Translations under genes and position numbers: made by a program | In this document: piece after piece, positions 1 through 7,842 of the stretch | How positions within the stretch are numbered: position 1 is the first letter of the stretch | Layout of the letters: each line of letters starts with the position of its first letter | The notes under the pieces: generated by a model | Databases searched by the model: none | Seen by the model: only the letters and a program-made list of their open reading frames with translations | Told to the model about the DNA's origin: nothing | Source of the DNA: an uncultured Alphaproteobacteria bacterium | Lineage (GTDB): Bacteria; Pseudomonadota; Alphaproteobacteria; Rs-D84 | DNA length: 41,682 bases | Assembly (NCBI GenBank): GCA_905233975.1 | Contig: CAJOGD010000001.1 | Span: 1-41,682, forward strand | Reading direction: 5' to 3'

Positions 1-2
1 AA

Positions 3-1127
3 ATGTATTTGAAAAAGTTTTTATTGTTCGGGTTGATTGCGGCGGTGTTGCCGGCGTTCGCCGAAGAGGTGGCGGACCGAAAAACCGCGACGTCACTAAA
101 ATATGTCACGCATGAACTTGATACGCGTCAGGATAAATTTACCGCGGAACAAAACAAGGCCATGGAATATACTGATACGGCCGGCGATGTTCAAAAACGC
201 ACAGTTAAATCTGATTTGGGGACCAGCACGTCCGACACATCACTTCCCATGGTTGGTGGTGTGAATGTGAAACTGAACATGAAACAGGACGACATCGCCG
301 CGGTTAACGACCACACCGCCGTCACATACACCGGACAAAGCGGCAGTATCGGACAAAAGGGAATTTATCAAACAACCGAATCGTATGCGGCCCAATCTGA
401 TAACCTGATTGACGCAAAAACATTTAACGCGGCATTAAAGAATGGTCTTGATAGTGAATTCAAATGTAGGGAAGACAACCGCGATCCGGTGTCCGGACTT
501 TGTTGGCTCTATACGATACATAATGGCACGCCAAGCACCCTGCCCCCGGAATATACAGAATTGGAATTTATACAAACCGATGGCAATCAATGGTTCGACA
601 CCGAAATTTATCCGACAAACAAAACCGCCATTGATACAAAATTTGTTAATAATTCACCTGCATCGGCAACAAGAATAGTTATCGGTGATGGCTGGACTTC
701 GCGTGAATATTTGTTATCAATAACGGCCCAAACAAATGCCACACTACAGCTTGGCAATTTGTACATAACGCAAACAAATTTCTGGCACACAAACACCGTA
801 TTTAATGTTCATATGGACAGCACAAATGTCAACATAAACGGTACAACCTTTAATTGGACGGGGACGGAAAACACATTTACCGGGGACCGAACATTAAGAA
901 TGTTTGGTGCACCGGACGCCACGTCCAGAAACGCCATAGTTGATATGTACTATTTAAAGATAACCGATAACGGAGCCATTGTCCGCAATTTCATACCGGC
1001 AAAACATGGCAACGATATTGGCATGTATGATACTGTATCTCGACGTTTCTTTACCAACGCCGGCACCGGAACATTTACCGCCGGCCCAGAGGTCAGCACG
1101 AACGTTTACATTCCACAAAATCAGTGA
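3..1127 (+). CDS. Exported LamG-like modular surface protein, family member 1
   Basis: A 374-residue protein with a clear signal peptide (KKFLLFGLIAAVLPAFA, cleavage before EE). Residues about 22-170 form a segment shared with the proteins at 18653-19819, 31507-32604 and 40413-41579, with recurring phrases such as TATSLKYV, LPMVGGVN, KQDDI, DHTAVTYTG and LIDAKTFNAALK. From about residue 178 a LamG/concanavalin-like jellyroll starts (PPEYTELEFIQ) and runs to the end-of-domain signature (VRNFIPAKH, GMYDTVSRRFF). The last eight residues, NVYIPQNQ, are shared with the paralogs. The ribosome-binding site lies outside the window. A role as a surface or periplasmic adhesin is inferred from the modules; the ligand is unknown. 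Confidence 0.85.
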   Translation: MYLKKFLLFGLIAAVLPAFAEEVADRKTATSLKYVTHELDTRQDKFTAEQNKAMEYTDTAGDVQKRTVKSDLGTSTSDTSLPMVGGVNVKLNMKQDDIAAVNDHTAVTYTGQSGSIGQKGIYQTTESYAAQSDNLIDAKTFNAALKNGLDSEFKCREDNRDPVSGLCWLYTIHNGTPSTLPPEYTELEFIQTDGNQWFDTEIYPTNKTAIDTKFVNNSPASATRIVIGDGWTSREYLLSITAQTNATLQLGNLYITQTNFWHTNTVFNVHMDSTNVNINGTTFNWTGTENTFTGDRTLRMFGAPDATSRNAIVDMYYLKITDNGAIVRNFIPAKHGNDIGMYDTVSRRFFTNAGTGTFTAGPEVSTNVYIPQNQ

Positions 1128-1226
1128 CGGCACATAAAATCACCCATTAAAAAAACACCACATTCTCTGGAATTCCGCCCGCCTACGTTCGCGTTGCGAA
1201 CTGCGGCGAGGCACTCAAAAATTTTA

Positions 1227-1260
1227 AATGCGCACATCAATGTGCGCATTAACAATTTTT
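1227..1260 (+). terminator. Candidate terminator after LamG family member 1
   Basis: Inverted repeat with arms AATGCGCACAT and ATGTGCGCATT separated by two bases, followed after AACAA by five T. It lies 100 bases downstream of the stop of the first gene, so the assignment is tentative. Confidence 0.5.
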
Positions 1261-1276
1261 GGTGGGCGCATGGGGA
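1257..1276. repeat. 20-bp direct repeat of the tRNA-Lys 3' end
   Basis: TTTTGGTGGGCGCATGGGGA occurs here and at 1432-1451, where it covers the acceptor arm, CCA and part of the T arm of tRNA-Lys (read on the minus strand). Such duplicated tRNA 3' ends are typical scars of tRNA-targeting integrases, but no integrase is in the 175 bp between the copies. Confidence 0.6.
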
Positions 1277-1400
1277 TTGCACATCCCCAACATTCTATGT
1301 TGGGGCCCCTTCCACTCGCAACGGTTTCGCTTCGTTAACACTTGCAAAACCGGCTATCGTGTCGAACCCCTTGGGGTTCTCGTCCAATGTGTCCAAACCA

Positions 1401-1424
1401 AAATTAAAACCGGCCTTTGGCCGG
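1401..1424 (-). terminator. Terminator of tRNA-Lys
   Basis: On the minus strand the arms CCGGCC and GGCCGG with an AAA loop are followed by TTTTAATTTT, a standard intrinsic terminator about 10 bases past the tRNA CCA end. Confidence 0.8.
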
Positions 1425-1434
1425 ATTTGAATTT

Positions 1435-1510
1435 TGGTGGGCGCATGGGGACTCGAACCCCAGACCCACTGATTAAGAGTCAGTTGCTCTACCAACTGAG
1501 CTATGCACCC
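1435..1510 (-). tRNA. tRNA-Lys (anticodon CTT)
   Basis: The minus strand folds into a complete cloverleaf of 76 nt including an encoded CCA. The acceptor stem pairs GGGTGCA with TGCGCCC, the D arm holds AGCTCAGTTGGTAGAGC, the anticodon stem ACTGA/TCAGT encloses loop CTCTTAA giving anticodon CTT (codon AAG), and the T arm contains GGTTCGAGTCC. A promoter and a terminator flank it, so it is probably a single-gene transcript. Confidence 0.97.
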
Positions 1511-1536
1511 ATGGGTCAAACCTATATGACCCGCCA

Positions 1537-1564
1537 ATTATATACTCTTTTTATAAAAATGCAA
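1537..1564 (-). promoter_or_regulatory. Promoter of tRNA-Lys
   Basis: On the minus strand TTGCAT (-35, 1559-1564), a 16-bp spacer and TATAAT (-10, 1537-1542) lie about 27 bases upstream of the tRNA 5' end. Confidence 0.7.
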
Positions 1565-1690
1565 GTTTTTATCGCACCGGCTTCCGCCACCCAAAGGTAT
1601 CCATACCTATATAAACCCGCAAAAACACATGCTATCATTGAAAACGTTAACGGGCGCGCAAACGCCCACAAAAACCAAAAGGAGAATTAA

Positions 1691-2293
1691 ATGAAGAAAG
1701 TTGTAATCCCTGTATTGGCCGCAATTGCCGCGTGTCCCGCAATGGCCGGGCAATATCAAAGCGAATCGTTTTGGGATTCTTTGAACCCGTATATTGCGGT
1801 TCGTGGTGGTGCCGGATATTCCAACCTGAACTATCGTTTCGATGAATACAAAGAATCACTTAGCGACCAAGAAATGCATGCGCGCGCCGCGTTGGGACTG
1901 GCCATGTGGTGCAACAAGGCACGCACAGAAATCGAATGGTCGATGCTAACCAAACTGAAAGACAACGATTCGTTTGGGCCGCACCAACTGAACGTTGACA
2001 CCAAGATGAATACGTTGTTGATGAATGCGTATATGGACTTTGGCGATTATCAGATGATTCGTCCATTCATCGGTTTTGGTGCCGGCGTCGCATTTATCGA
2101 CCAAACGCGCACCGAATTGGGCGTTGGTTCCGCCGACGATGATCCAACAAAGTTTTCCGCGATGGGCACGCTTGGTGTGACGTTTGATTGGCGGCACTTT
2201 GCGGTTGACATGGCGTTCCGCTATACATATGCGGATGTCAATTCCGGCCTGCATAATTTTGCCGGCGATATTGGCATGCGATACATGTTTTAA
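1691..2293 (+). CDS. Small outer-membrane beta-barrel protein
   Basis: A 200-residue protein with signal peptide (KKVVIPVLAAIAACPAMA, cut before GQ) and an AAAGGAG ribosome-binding site 5-6 bases before ATG. The mature part alternates hydrophobic and polar residues and contains barrel-like strands such as IRPFIGFGAGVAFI and FAVDMAFRYTYADV. It ends in Phe (GMRYMF), the usual C-terminal signal for outer-membrane barrels. Length and layout match the 8-stranded opacity/OmpA-like barrel class. A strong terminator follows, so it is probably monocistronic. The specific function cannot be told from sequence. Confidence 0.8.
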   Translation: MKKVVIPVLAAIAACPAMAGQYQSESFWDSLNPYIAVRGGAGYSNLNYRFDEYKESLSDQEMHARAALGLAMWCNKARTEIEWSMLTKLKDNDSFGPHQLNVDTKMNTLLMNAYMDFGDYQMIRPFIGFGAGVAFIDQTRTELGVGSADDDPTKFSAMGTLGVTFDWRHFAVDMAFRYTYADVNSGLHNFAGDIGMRYMF

Positions 2294-2327
2294 CACATTG
2301 TTTGTTGTTCATAGTGCATCCTTATGC

Positions 2328-2353
2328 TTCCCCGCGTCCGCGGGGAACTTTTT
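2328..2353 (+). terminator. Intrinsic terminator after the beta-barrel gene
   Basis: Arms TTCCCCGC and GCGGGGAA with a GTCC loop, then CTTTTT, 35 bases after the stop codon. Confidence 0.85.
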
Positions 2354-2431
2354 CACAATAGGCAATCATACCTGGGGCAAAAGGAAATCAAATAAAATAT
2401 AATTATCGTGTCACAACCAAAGGGGGAAAAA

Positions 2432-3001
2432 ATGACAAACATATTGAAAAAAGTATCGACCGTCACAATGGCAATCGCCGCAACCGCAATGCTGTCGGCG
2501 TGTACGAACACATGTGGCGACCATCATCGCATGCCACCCAAAAAACCGCATCGGGACTATGGCACACATCAACCGGTAATGGTGTACGAGGCCGAAGCCG
2601 TCGAAGTTGTCGAAATGCAACCCGCGCGCATGCCGCATGGCATGAAGGCGCAAATGCACACGCGCAATGGCAACGGTGGCACTTCGCCGATGGGATACAT
2701 TAAATTTAACCCGGGCGACAACGCGGTTAAAATGACCGTCGATGTCACAGACCTGCGTCCGGGCAAAGACTATAAAATGAAAATCTATCAGTGCGGTGAT
2801 TGCGGCGATTTTAATTGCTGTGAATCAAAATGCATGGATTTAAAATTGCCAACAATATCTGTTGATGAACCGGGGCGTTTTACCAAGACGTATAAAATCC
2901 GCGACCTTGATTGTTCCGATTTGAAAAATGCAAAGATCGTTCTGACACGCGACGGCGGGTACCAGGCATCATGGGGCCGAATTCAACCGATAACAAAATA
3001 A
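2432..3001 (+). CDS. Cys-rich lipoprotein with a weak SodC-like segment
   Basis: A 189-residue lipoprotein. The ATG at 2432 is preferred over an upstream GTG at 2408 because AAAGGGGG precedes it and the signal peptide then begins directly; the lipobox LSAC ends at Cys24. Residues 25-80 are rich in His, Met and Pro. A later stretch (MGYIKFNPGDNAVKMTV, then VTDLRPGKDYKMKIYQ) recalls the beta-strands of Cu/Zn superoxide dismutase, but the copper-binding histidines are absent. A cluster of cysteines follows (YQCGDCGDFNCCESKC). It could be a structural or metal-related lipoprotein; no family was recognised with confidence. Confidence 0.75.
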   Translation: MTNILKKVSTVTMAIAATAMLSACTNTCGDHHRMPPKKPHRDYGTHQPVMVYEAEAVEVVEMQPARMPHGMKAQMHTRNGNGGTSPMGYIKFNPGDNAVKMTVDVTDLRPGKDYKMKIYQCGDCGDFNCCESKCMDLKLPTISVDEPGRFTKTYKIRDLDCSDLKNAKIVLTRDGGYQASWGRIQPITK

Positions 3002-3013
3002 AACATCGACACG

Positions 3014-3043
3014 ACCGCCGACAAAATCGGCGGTTTTATTTTT
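3014..3043 (+). terminator. Intrinsic terminator after the lipoprotein gene
   Basis: Arms ACCGCCGA and TCGGCGGT around CAAAA, followed by TTTATTTTT. Confidence 0.9.
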
Positions 3044-3047
3044 GCAA

Positions 3048-3626
3048 TTAATGCTTTATTCCATTCTGTTCTAACCACTGACGATACACTTCTTGTTGAT
3101 CCTGTGGCAGGAATTTTGGATTCGGTTTAATTCCCTGGTTTTGATAAATAAAATCCCAGTGTCGCATCGGATTGCGTTCTTTCATTTTTTCTTGCTTTTT
3201 AAAAAGGTTTGCTAACTTACTCAATTTTGCAGATACATCACTAACAAAATCTTCCGGAGTTGTAGGAACAGACAACCTCAACGTATCTTCCATTGCACGA
3301 CTGCTACCATCGCCTTTATCAAAACGTGCCAACTTTTTCATAATCAAGCCTTGTGCAACCATCTGATTTCTCCAATCTAAACTATCGTATGCAATCACTA
3401 CATAGGCCTCGTTTGGACATAATTTGCTACACCCCGAATCGATTGTTCTTATGTTTTTATCAAACAGTTCTTCACACACCCTAAGGCAAGGTTCATCTAT
3501 AATATCCTTTAATTCTTCTTTTTTAAGAATCTGTGCCCCCGTAGAACCATAATTTTTTGGTTCTACATCTTTTATTCTTTTTTCGGGTTTGCCAAAAGTA
3601 ATTTTCTTTTTATTTCCAAAATTCAT
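3048..3626 (-). CDS. Hypothetical cytoplasmic protein with a Cys cluster
   Basis: A 192-residue protein I do not recognise. It has no signal peptide or membrane segment. The N-terminal 30 residues are basic. Around residues 46-75 there is a compact Cys motif (PCLRVCEELFDKNIRTIDSG, then CSKLC), followed by an AYVVIAYDSLDW strand. A helical, Lys-rich region (KLSKLANLFKKQEKMKERN) and a Pro/Gln-rich tail ending NGIKH follow. It starts 11 bases after the nlpD stop and is probably the last gene of the recJ-to-nlpD transcript; the ribosome-binding site is weak. Function unknown. Confidence 0.65.
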   Translation of the reverse strand: MNFGNKKKITFGKPEKRIKDVEPKNYGSTGAQILKKEELKDIIDEPCLRVCEELFDKNIRTIDSGCSKLCPNEAYVVIAYDSLDWRNQMVAQGLIMKKLARFDKGDGSSRAMEDTLRLSVPTTPEDFVSDVSAKLSKLANLFKKQEKMKERNPMRHWDFIYQNQGIKPNPKFLPQDQQEVYRQWLEQNGIKH

Positions 3627-3637
3627 ATTGTTACTTT

Positions 3638-5224
3638 TTATTTTTTCAAATAATTTATTGGATTGTGCGCCTTGGTTCCATTTCGTATTTCAAAGTGCAA
3701 TTGTGGCGAATTAACCTTTCCGGTCTGACCCACCGTTCCAATTTTCTGACCCACGCTAACACGCGCACCGCGCCGCACAGACATAGAATTCAAATGCGCA
3801 TAGACCGTCATCCAACCATCGCTGTGTTGAATAATTATCAAATTGCCCATACCACGCACTTCGTTGCCCGCATACGCAACGACACCATTTTCCGCGGCCG
3901 CAACGGTCGAATCAAACGCCGCAGAAATATTAATTCCGTCGTTATACAGGCCGCCATTTTTTGCACCAAATTGCGACAGAATTTTTCCACGCACCGGCCA
4001 AGAAAACTTTGACGACGAACGCGCCACAATTTTTTGCGGTTCCGTTTTTTTAGTTTCTGTTTTCTTTGGTTCAACTTTTTTCTCTGGCGTTTTTTTATCG
4101 ACAGGCTTTTTCGTTTCCGTCACTTTTTTCTGATTCGTTTTTTCTGTTTTTTTCTGTGCGGGCTTTGTTTGATTTTTCGATTCTGTCTTCGGTTGCGATT
4201 TTGTTTGCGGTTTTGTTTCCGTTTTCGCCTGCGGCTTTGCCTGTGGTTGCGGTTTGGTTTCTGTTTTTGGTTTTACCGGTTCCACTTTCGGCGTGGCGTC
4301 TTTTTTTACCGGCACACGTTCCACCAAATCCGGCACACGCAAACTGTCGCCGACGCGCAACGCAAACGGCGCAGACAAATTATTCATCACCGCCAAATCA
4401 TTGACCGGCACCGCATACGCGCGCGAAATAGAATACAAAGTATCACCCTTTGCAACCACAATAGTCTTTACCGGCACACGAACATCGACTTTTTCTTTCG
4501 ACGTTTCTTTCGGCGTCGTTTTTTCTTTCACGACCTCTTTCGGTTTTTCTTTCACAACCGGTTCGACTTTCGGTTCAACCTTTGGTTTGGTTTCAACAAC
4601 CGGTTTTGGTTTTTCAACCGGCTTTTCGATTTTTAAAATTTGCCCAACACGAATCGCATATGGCGCGTCAAGGTTATTTATCTTTGCAACTTCATCTATC
4701 GTCATACCATATTCGCGCGCAATCGCATACAATGTGTCGCCACGCCGCACAACAATTGTCCCGGTCGTCGCGCGCGCAGGCACAACAATTTCACCCGGTT
4801 CATATTCCGGAATATCTAATACATCTTCTTTGTTTTCTTCTGGGGCCACAGGTTGTTGCGGTGTTTCCGATTTTTCCGCCGGCGCAGATTCAACACTTTC
4901 GGCGGGTTCGGTATTTTCTACGGATTCCGCAACATCTTCTTCGGGCTGTGCCGGCAAAACATAATCATCAACGGCGGAATAATTTATATATTCATCAACC
5001 GTCCCACCACCATATAAATCAGGCGACGCATACACACCATAATCCGAAACCGCTGAATTATAAATCTCTGGTTCCGTCTTTGGGTCGGCAAGCAATGTTG
5101 GGTATCGCGACGCAATAAATTCGCCAATCGTATCGGGCAACGCGACAATTTTCGGCTGTAAATCGCACGACGCAATAATCGCACCAAAAGCACACGCTAT
5201 AATCGCCCAAACAAAATTCCTCAT
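3638..5224 (-). CDS. nlpD: NlpD-like lipoprotein: two LysM domains and a degenerate LytM (M23) domain
   Basis: A 528-residue lipoprotein (signal peptide and lipobox IASC, Cys20). LysM repeats lie near residues 155-199 (VVRRGDTLYAIAREYGM) and 255-300 (VVAKGDTLYSISRAYAV). A long Lys/Pro/Thr/Glu-rich linker follows, then a C-terminal M23 domain (about 410-528). In that domain the first zinc-ligand position reads NDGINIS instead of H..D, as in E. coli NlpD (NKGIDIA), while LHFEIR and YAHLNSM are kept. This fits an amidase activator rather than a hydrolase. Such proteins act in daughter-cell separation at the outer membrane. It lies 59 bp downstream of tatC but also has its own extended -10 element. 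Confidence 0.9.
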   Translation of the reverse strand: MRNFVWAIIACAFGAIIASCDLQPKIVALPDTIGEFIASRYPTLLADPKTEPEIYNSAVSDYGVYASPDLYGGGTVDEYINYSAVDDYVLPAQPEEDVAESVENTEPAESVESAPAEKSETPQQPVAPEENKEDVLDIPEYEPGEIVVPARATTGTIVVRRGDTLYAIAREYGMTIDEVAKINNLDAPYAIRVGQILKIEKPVEKPKPVVETKPKVEPKVEPVVKEKPKEVVKEKTTPKETSKEKVDVRVPVKTIVVAKGDTLYSISRAYAVPVNDLAVMNNLSAPFALRVGDSLRVPDLVERVPVKKDATPKVEPVKPKTETKPQPQAKPQAKTETKPQTKSQPKTESKNQTKPAQKKTEKTNQKKVTETKKPVDKKTPEKKVEPKKTETKKTEPQKIVARSSSKFSWPVRGKILSQFGAKNGGLYNDGINISAAFDSTVAAAENGVVAYAGNEVRGMGNLIIIQHSDGWMTVYAHLNSMSVRRGARVSVGQKIGTVGQTGKVNSPQLHFEIRNGTKAHNPINYLKK

Positions 5225-5230
5225 ACGTAA

Positions 5231-5246
5231 ATTATATCACAAAAAA
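5231..5246 (-). promoter_or_regulatory. Extended -10 promoter of nlpD, giving a nearly leaderless mRNA
   Basis: TTTTTTGTGATATAAT on the minus strand: TGATATAAT is an extended -10 (TGnTATAAT). Only six bases separate TATAAT from the nlpD ATG, so transcription would start at or next to the start codon. The same motif recurs at several other genes in the window. Confidence 0.6.
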
Positions 5247-5283
5247 CAATATTCCCAAAGAAAAACCACTTAACAAATTTTGA

Positions 5284-5988
5284 CTATTTCTTCATAAATA
5301 ATATGCTTAATTCAAACAATCCCAACATTGGCACCGCAAGCAAGATTTGCGACACTATATCAGGCGGGGTCAAAACGGCCGCCGCAATTACAATAAAGAT
5401 TATCGCATATCGCCGCATTGCAACGACACGTTCGCGTGGCAATATGCCGGCACGATTTAGCAACACCAAAACCAATGGCAATTGAAACGCGATTCCAAAA
5501 ACCTTTAACAATCCGATTGCAAATGTAATATAGTCGCGCACCGCCGGCATTATCACCGCGGGCACCGGCGCACTTTGATTCAATTCGATAAAAAATTTGA
5601 ACACAAACGGGAAAAGCAAATAAAATGCAAACGCCACGCCCGCAATAAACAACAGCGGCGAAAACAGGAAAATCGATATAACAAATTTCTTTTCATTTTT
5701 ATGCAGTCCCGGCGCAACATATTTCCACACCTGATACAGTGCGAACGGCGTCGTCACCATAATCGCAATCAACAGCGCAATAGACAGCTGCACCATCAAA
5801 CCGTCGGTTATTCCCGTATAGAGCAATTGCGCATCATTCCACACCGCAATCAATGGCGCGGTCAAAAATTCCAAGGCATACGGTGCAACAAACCAGCCAC
5901 CAACAAACGTGCAAACAAAAAAGCAGAGCGTCCACAAAATGCGGCGGCGCAGTTCGGCAAAATGTTGCATAATCGTCATCTTTTTCAT
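5284..5988 (-). CDS. tatC: Sec-independent translocase subunit TatC
   Basis: A 234-residue polytopic inner-membrane protein with about six hydrophobic segments. The N-terminus MQHFAELRRRILW matches the TatC family (H..ELR.R), and the segment FVFKFFIELNQSAPVPA followed by DYITFAIGLLKVFGIAFQLP is typical. TatC is the receptor for twin-arginine signal peptides and forms a complex with TatB. Its ATG overlaps the tatB stop by four bases (ATGA), indicating translational coupling. Confidence 0.95.
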   Translation of the reverse strand: MKKMTIMQHFAELRRRILWTLCFFVCTFVGGWFVAPYALEFLTAPLIAVWNDAQLLYTGITDGLMVQLSIALLIAIMVTTPFALYQVWKYVAPGLHKNEKKFVISIFLFSPLLFIAGVAFAFYLLFPFVFKFFIELNQSAPVPAVIMPAVRDYITFAIGLLKVFGIAFQLPLVLVLLNRAGILPRERVVAMRRYAIIFIVIAAAVLTPPDIVSQILLAVPMLGLFELSILFMKK

Positions 5989-6254
5989 TTGGCCGTCTTT
6001 CGTTTTTTACGTTTCACCGATATAGTATCCAACATATCCTTTGTCGTGGTATTGACTATATCGGTTATCGGTTGTTCTAATTCAATTTGTTCTTTGATTT
6101 TTTCGGACGCGTCAGTAATTTTCCAAATGATACCGCGAATAAATTTAACCGCCCGCGCGAGTGCCCGCGCCACATCAGGCCAATATCGCGCCGGTATTAC
6201 CAAAATGGCAACCAATAAAATTACGATAAATTCCGCCCAACTTATTCCAAACAT
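5985..6254 (-). CDS. tatB: Sec-independent translocase subunit TatB
   Basis: An 89-residue protein with one N-terminal membrane helix (MFGISWAEFIVILLVAILVI), a hinge (PARYWPDVARALARAV) and an amphipathic, charged tail. The FG.SW.E start and P..W/L..PDVAR hinge are TatB/TatA-family marks; the acidic E8 in the helix favours TatB. It begins three bases after the lolA stop and overlaps tatC. TatA is not here but at 15322-15549. Confidence 0.9.
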   Translation of the reverse strand: MFGISWAEFIVILLVAILVIPARYWPDVARALARAVKFIRGIIWKITDASEKIKEQIELEQPITDIVNTTTKDMLDTISVKRKKRKTAK

Positions 6255-6256
6255 TT

Positions 6257-6871
6257 TTAATCATAGAAATCATCACCGCCACTGGTCCCGAACGTTTTGT
6301 GACGTTGAATTTGAAAATAATCCTTGGCAAAATCTGTTTTGGTTCGAAGGTTTTTAAACACAACATCTGTTTTATTTCCAACCGCATCAACAATTGTCCA
6401 AGAATTTATCGCGACCGGCTTTTTATCAAAAACAATCGTCATATTGCCCAAACCTTCGCGACCACGTAGATTCATATTCAATGCAAACGTATTTGCGCCG
6501 TCGGTCGTATCAACAACATTAATGTCCGCATTTTGCAAATCTATTTTTTTACGCACCAAAATTCCGGCGGGCGTACTGGTAAGTGGAACGGTCGTAATTT
6601 GATCCAAAGATTTATCATAAAAATATAAATCAGCACCATCCGCCATTAACTGAATCGGCAAATTTTTGTAATCCAATCTAACACGCCCCGGACGCAACAA
6701 TGAAAACGTCCCCTGCTCTGTCTTGCCATTATTCATCTGAATAAAATCGCCCGTTATGCCGGTAATCGCATTCAAGTATTTTTCCGCCCGCGCAACAACG
6801 GACGTGTCAACCGCCGCAAAAACATTCAACGGCAACAACGCAAAAATCGCAAATACAAATTTCTTTAACAT
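6257..6871 (-). CDS. lolA: Outer-membrane lipoprotein carrier LolA
   Basis: A 204-residue periplasmic protein with signal peptide MLKKFVFAIFALLPLNVFA. The mature part follows the LolA pattern: AEKYLNAITGITGDFIQ, then GTFSLLRPGRVRLDYK, LMADGADLYFYDKSLDQIT, and a late FKNLRTKTDFAKDYFQI. LolA carries lipoproteins from LolCDE to the outer membrane. It overlaps the upstream nanoRNase gene by seven bases and is followed closely by tatB. Confidence 0.93.
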   Translation of the reverse strand: MLKKFVFAIFALLPLNVFAAVDTSVVARAEKYLNAITGITGDFIQMNNGKTEQGTFSLLRPGRVRLDYKNLPIQLMADGADLYFYDKSLDQITTVPLTSTPAGILVRKKIDLQNADINVVDTTDGANTFALNMNLRGREGLGNMTIVFDKKPVAINSWTIVDAVGNKTDVVFKNLRTKTDFAKDYFQIQRHKTFGTSGGDDFYD

Positions 6872-7842
6872 TTTTTCCTTACCTCTTTACCGAATAGGTC
6901 CAAGACTTTTTTCTTTACATTCTCTAACGTATCACGCATAACGGCACCCGCGGCATATTCGTGTCCGCCACCACCCAAAGCCACCGCGACCGAATTTACC
7001 GGGCGACCACGTCCACGCAGAGAAACCCCAATTTGATCAGGTTTTTGTTCTTTCAGTAAAACAAGGTATTCAACGCCATGCATTTGTCCCAATAAATTCA
7101 GCACCGTTTCACCGCGACCATCAATATTTTTATACTGTCTGTTGTCTATGACCGCAAACGCCAACCGATTTTTGAAATAAAATTCAGTTGCCGCAACAGA
7201 TTCCGCCTCGGTCACAATGGTCTTGCGCGGTTTATTACCAAGCTCACTCATTATTCGTTGTATATCAACCCCAGAATCCACCAAATCCGCCGCAATCCGC
7301 AATGCGTTTCCGTTCTTTTCATATTTAAAGCAACCGGTATCTGTGATAATCGCGGTCATTAACAAACGACCAATCACAAAATCCCATTCCCAGCCGGCGC
7401 GCTTCATAAGTTCATATACAATTTCCGCCGTTGCCGCCGCCGTATCATCATTAATGCACAATACCCCAGACTTTCCTTCTTTTTGATGATGATCTATTTC
7501 AATCACAAATTTTGCGCATTCCATAAACTTTGCCGGCCCGCCGATATTATGCGTGACCCTGTGGTCCATATCCATAACAATCGCAACGTCCACAGGCGTG
7601 TCTTCCTCTATCTTTTCAAAAAAACGCAATCTTTTGCGCAACGGCACACCGTCCAGATTATTCGGTATATTTCCGTCATAAACGCACGTGACATCTTTAC
7701 CATAATTCAGTTCAATCAACCGCGCCAACGACAACACCGAACACATGGCATCACCATCGGGATTTTTATGCGCAAACAAAAATATAGAATCCGCCGCACG
7801 AATTTTTCTATCAAAAATATCTAATTGTTCCTGTGTTATCAT
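6865..7842 (-). CDS. nrnA: NrnA-like DHH/DHHA1 nanoRNase
   Basis: A 325-residue cytoplasmic phosphoesterase. DHH motifs are present in order: FAHKNPDGDAMCS (residues about 23-35), IVMDMDHR, VIEIDHHQ and an aspartate-rich DTGCF; the DHHA1 substrate-binding end is GGGGHEYAAGA. The layout and length match NrnA, which degrades 2-5-nt RNA fragments and in some bacteria pAp. It overlaps recJ by four bases (7839-7842) and lolA by seven, so it is translated from the recJ transcript. A different DHH-family substrate remains possible. Confidence 0.88.
   Translation of the reverse strand: MITQEQLDIFDRKIRAADSIFLFAHKNPDGDAMCSVLSLARLIELNYGKDVTCVYDGNIPNNLDGVPLRKRLRFFEKIEEDTPVDVAIVMDMDHRVTHNIGGPAKFMECAKFVIEIDHHQKEGKSGVLCINDDTAAATAEIVYELMKRAGWEWDFVIGRLLMTAIITDTGCFKYEKNGNALRIAADLVDSGVDIQRIMSELGNKPRKTIVTEAESVAATEFYFKNRLAFAVIDNRQYKNIDGRGETVLNLLGQMHGVEYLVLLKEQKPDQIGVSLRGRGRPVNSVAVALGGGGHEYAAGAVMRDTLENVKKKVLDLFGKEVRKKC

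Larger units (their letters stand above)
1128..1434. other. Intergenic region rich in hairpins, with a partial copy of the tRNA-Lys 3' end
   Basis: No gene is visible here. There are four perfect or near-perfect hairpins: 1227-1250 (11-bp arms), 1285-1305 (9-bp arms, CCCCAACAT), 1364-1379 and 1410-1424. Positions 1257-1276 repeat exactly 20 bases of the tRNA-Lys 3' end region (1432-1451). Confidence 0.7.

Noticed and set aside
1285..1305. Second tRNA gene downstream of tRNA-Lys
   Set aside because: Only the 3' end of a tRNA is repeated; no cloverleaf can be formed from the surrounding hairpins.
4034..4964. Long Phe/Arg- and Ser/Thr-rich plus-strand reading frames opposite nlpD
   Set aside because: They are mirror translations of the Lys/Pro/Glu-rich linker of nlpD and have no ribosome-binding sites or domains.
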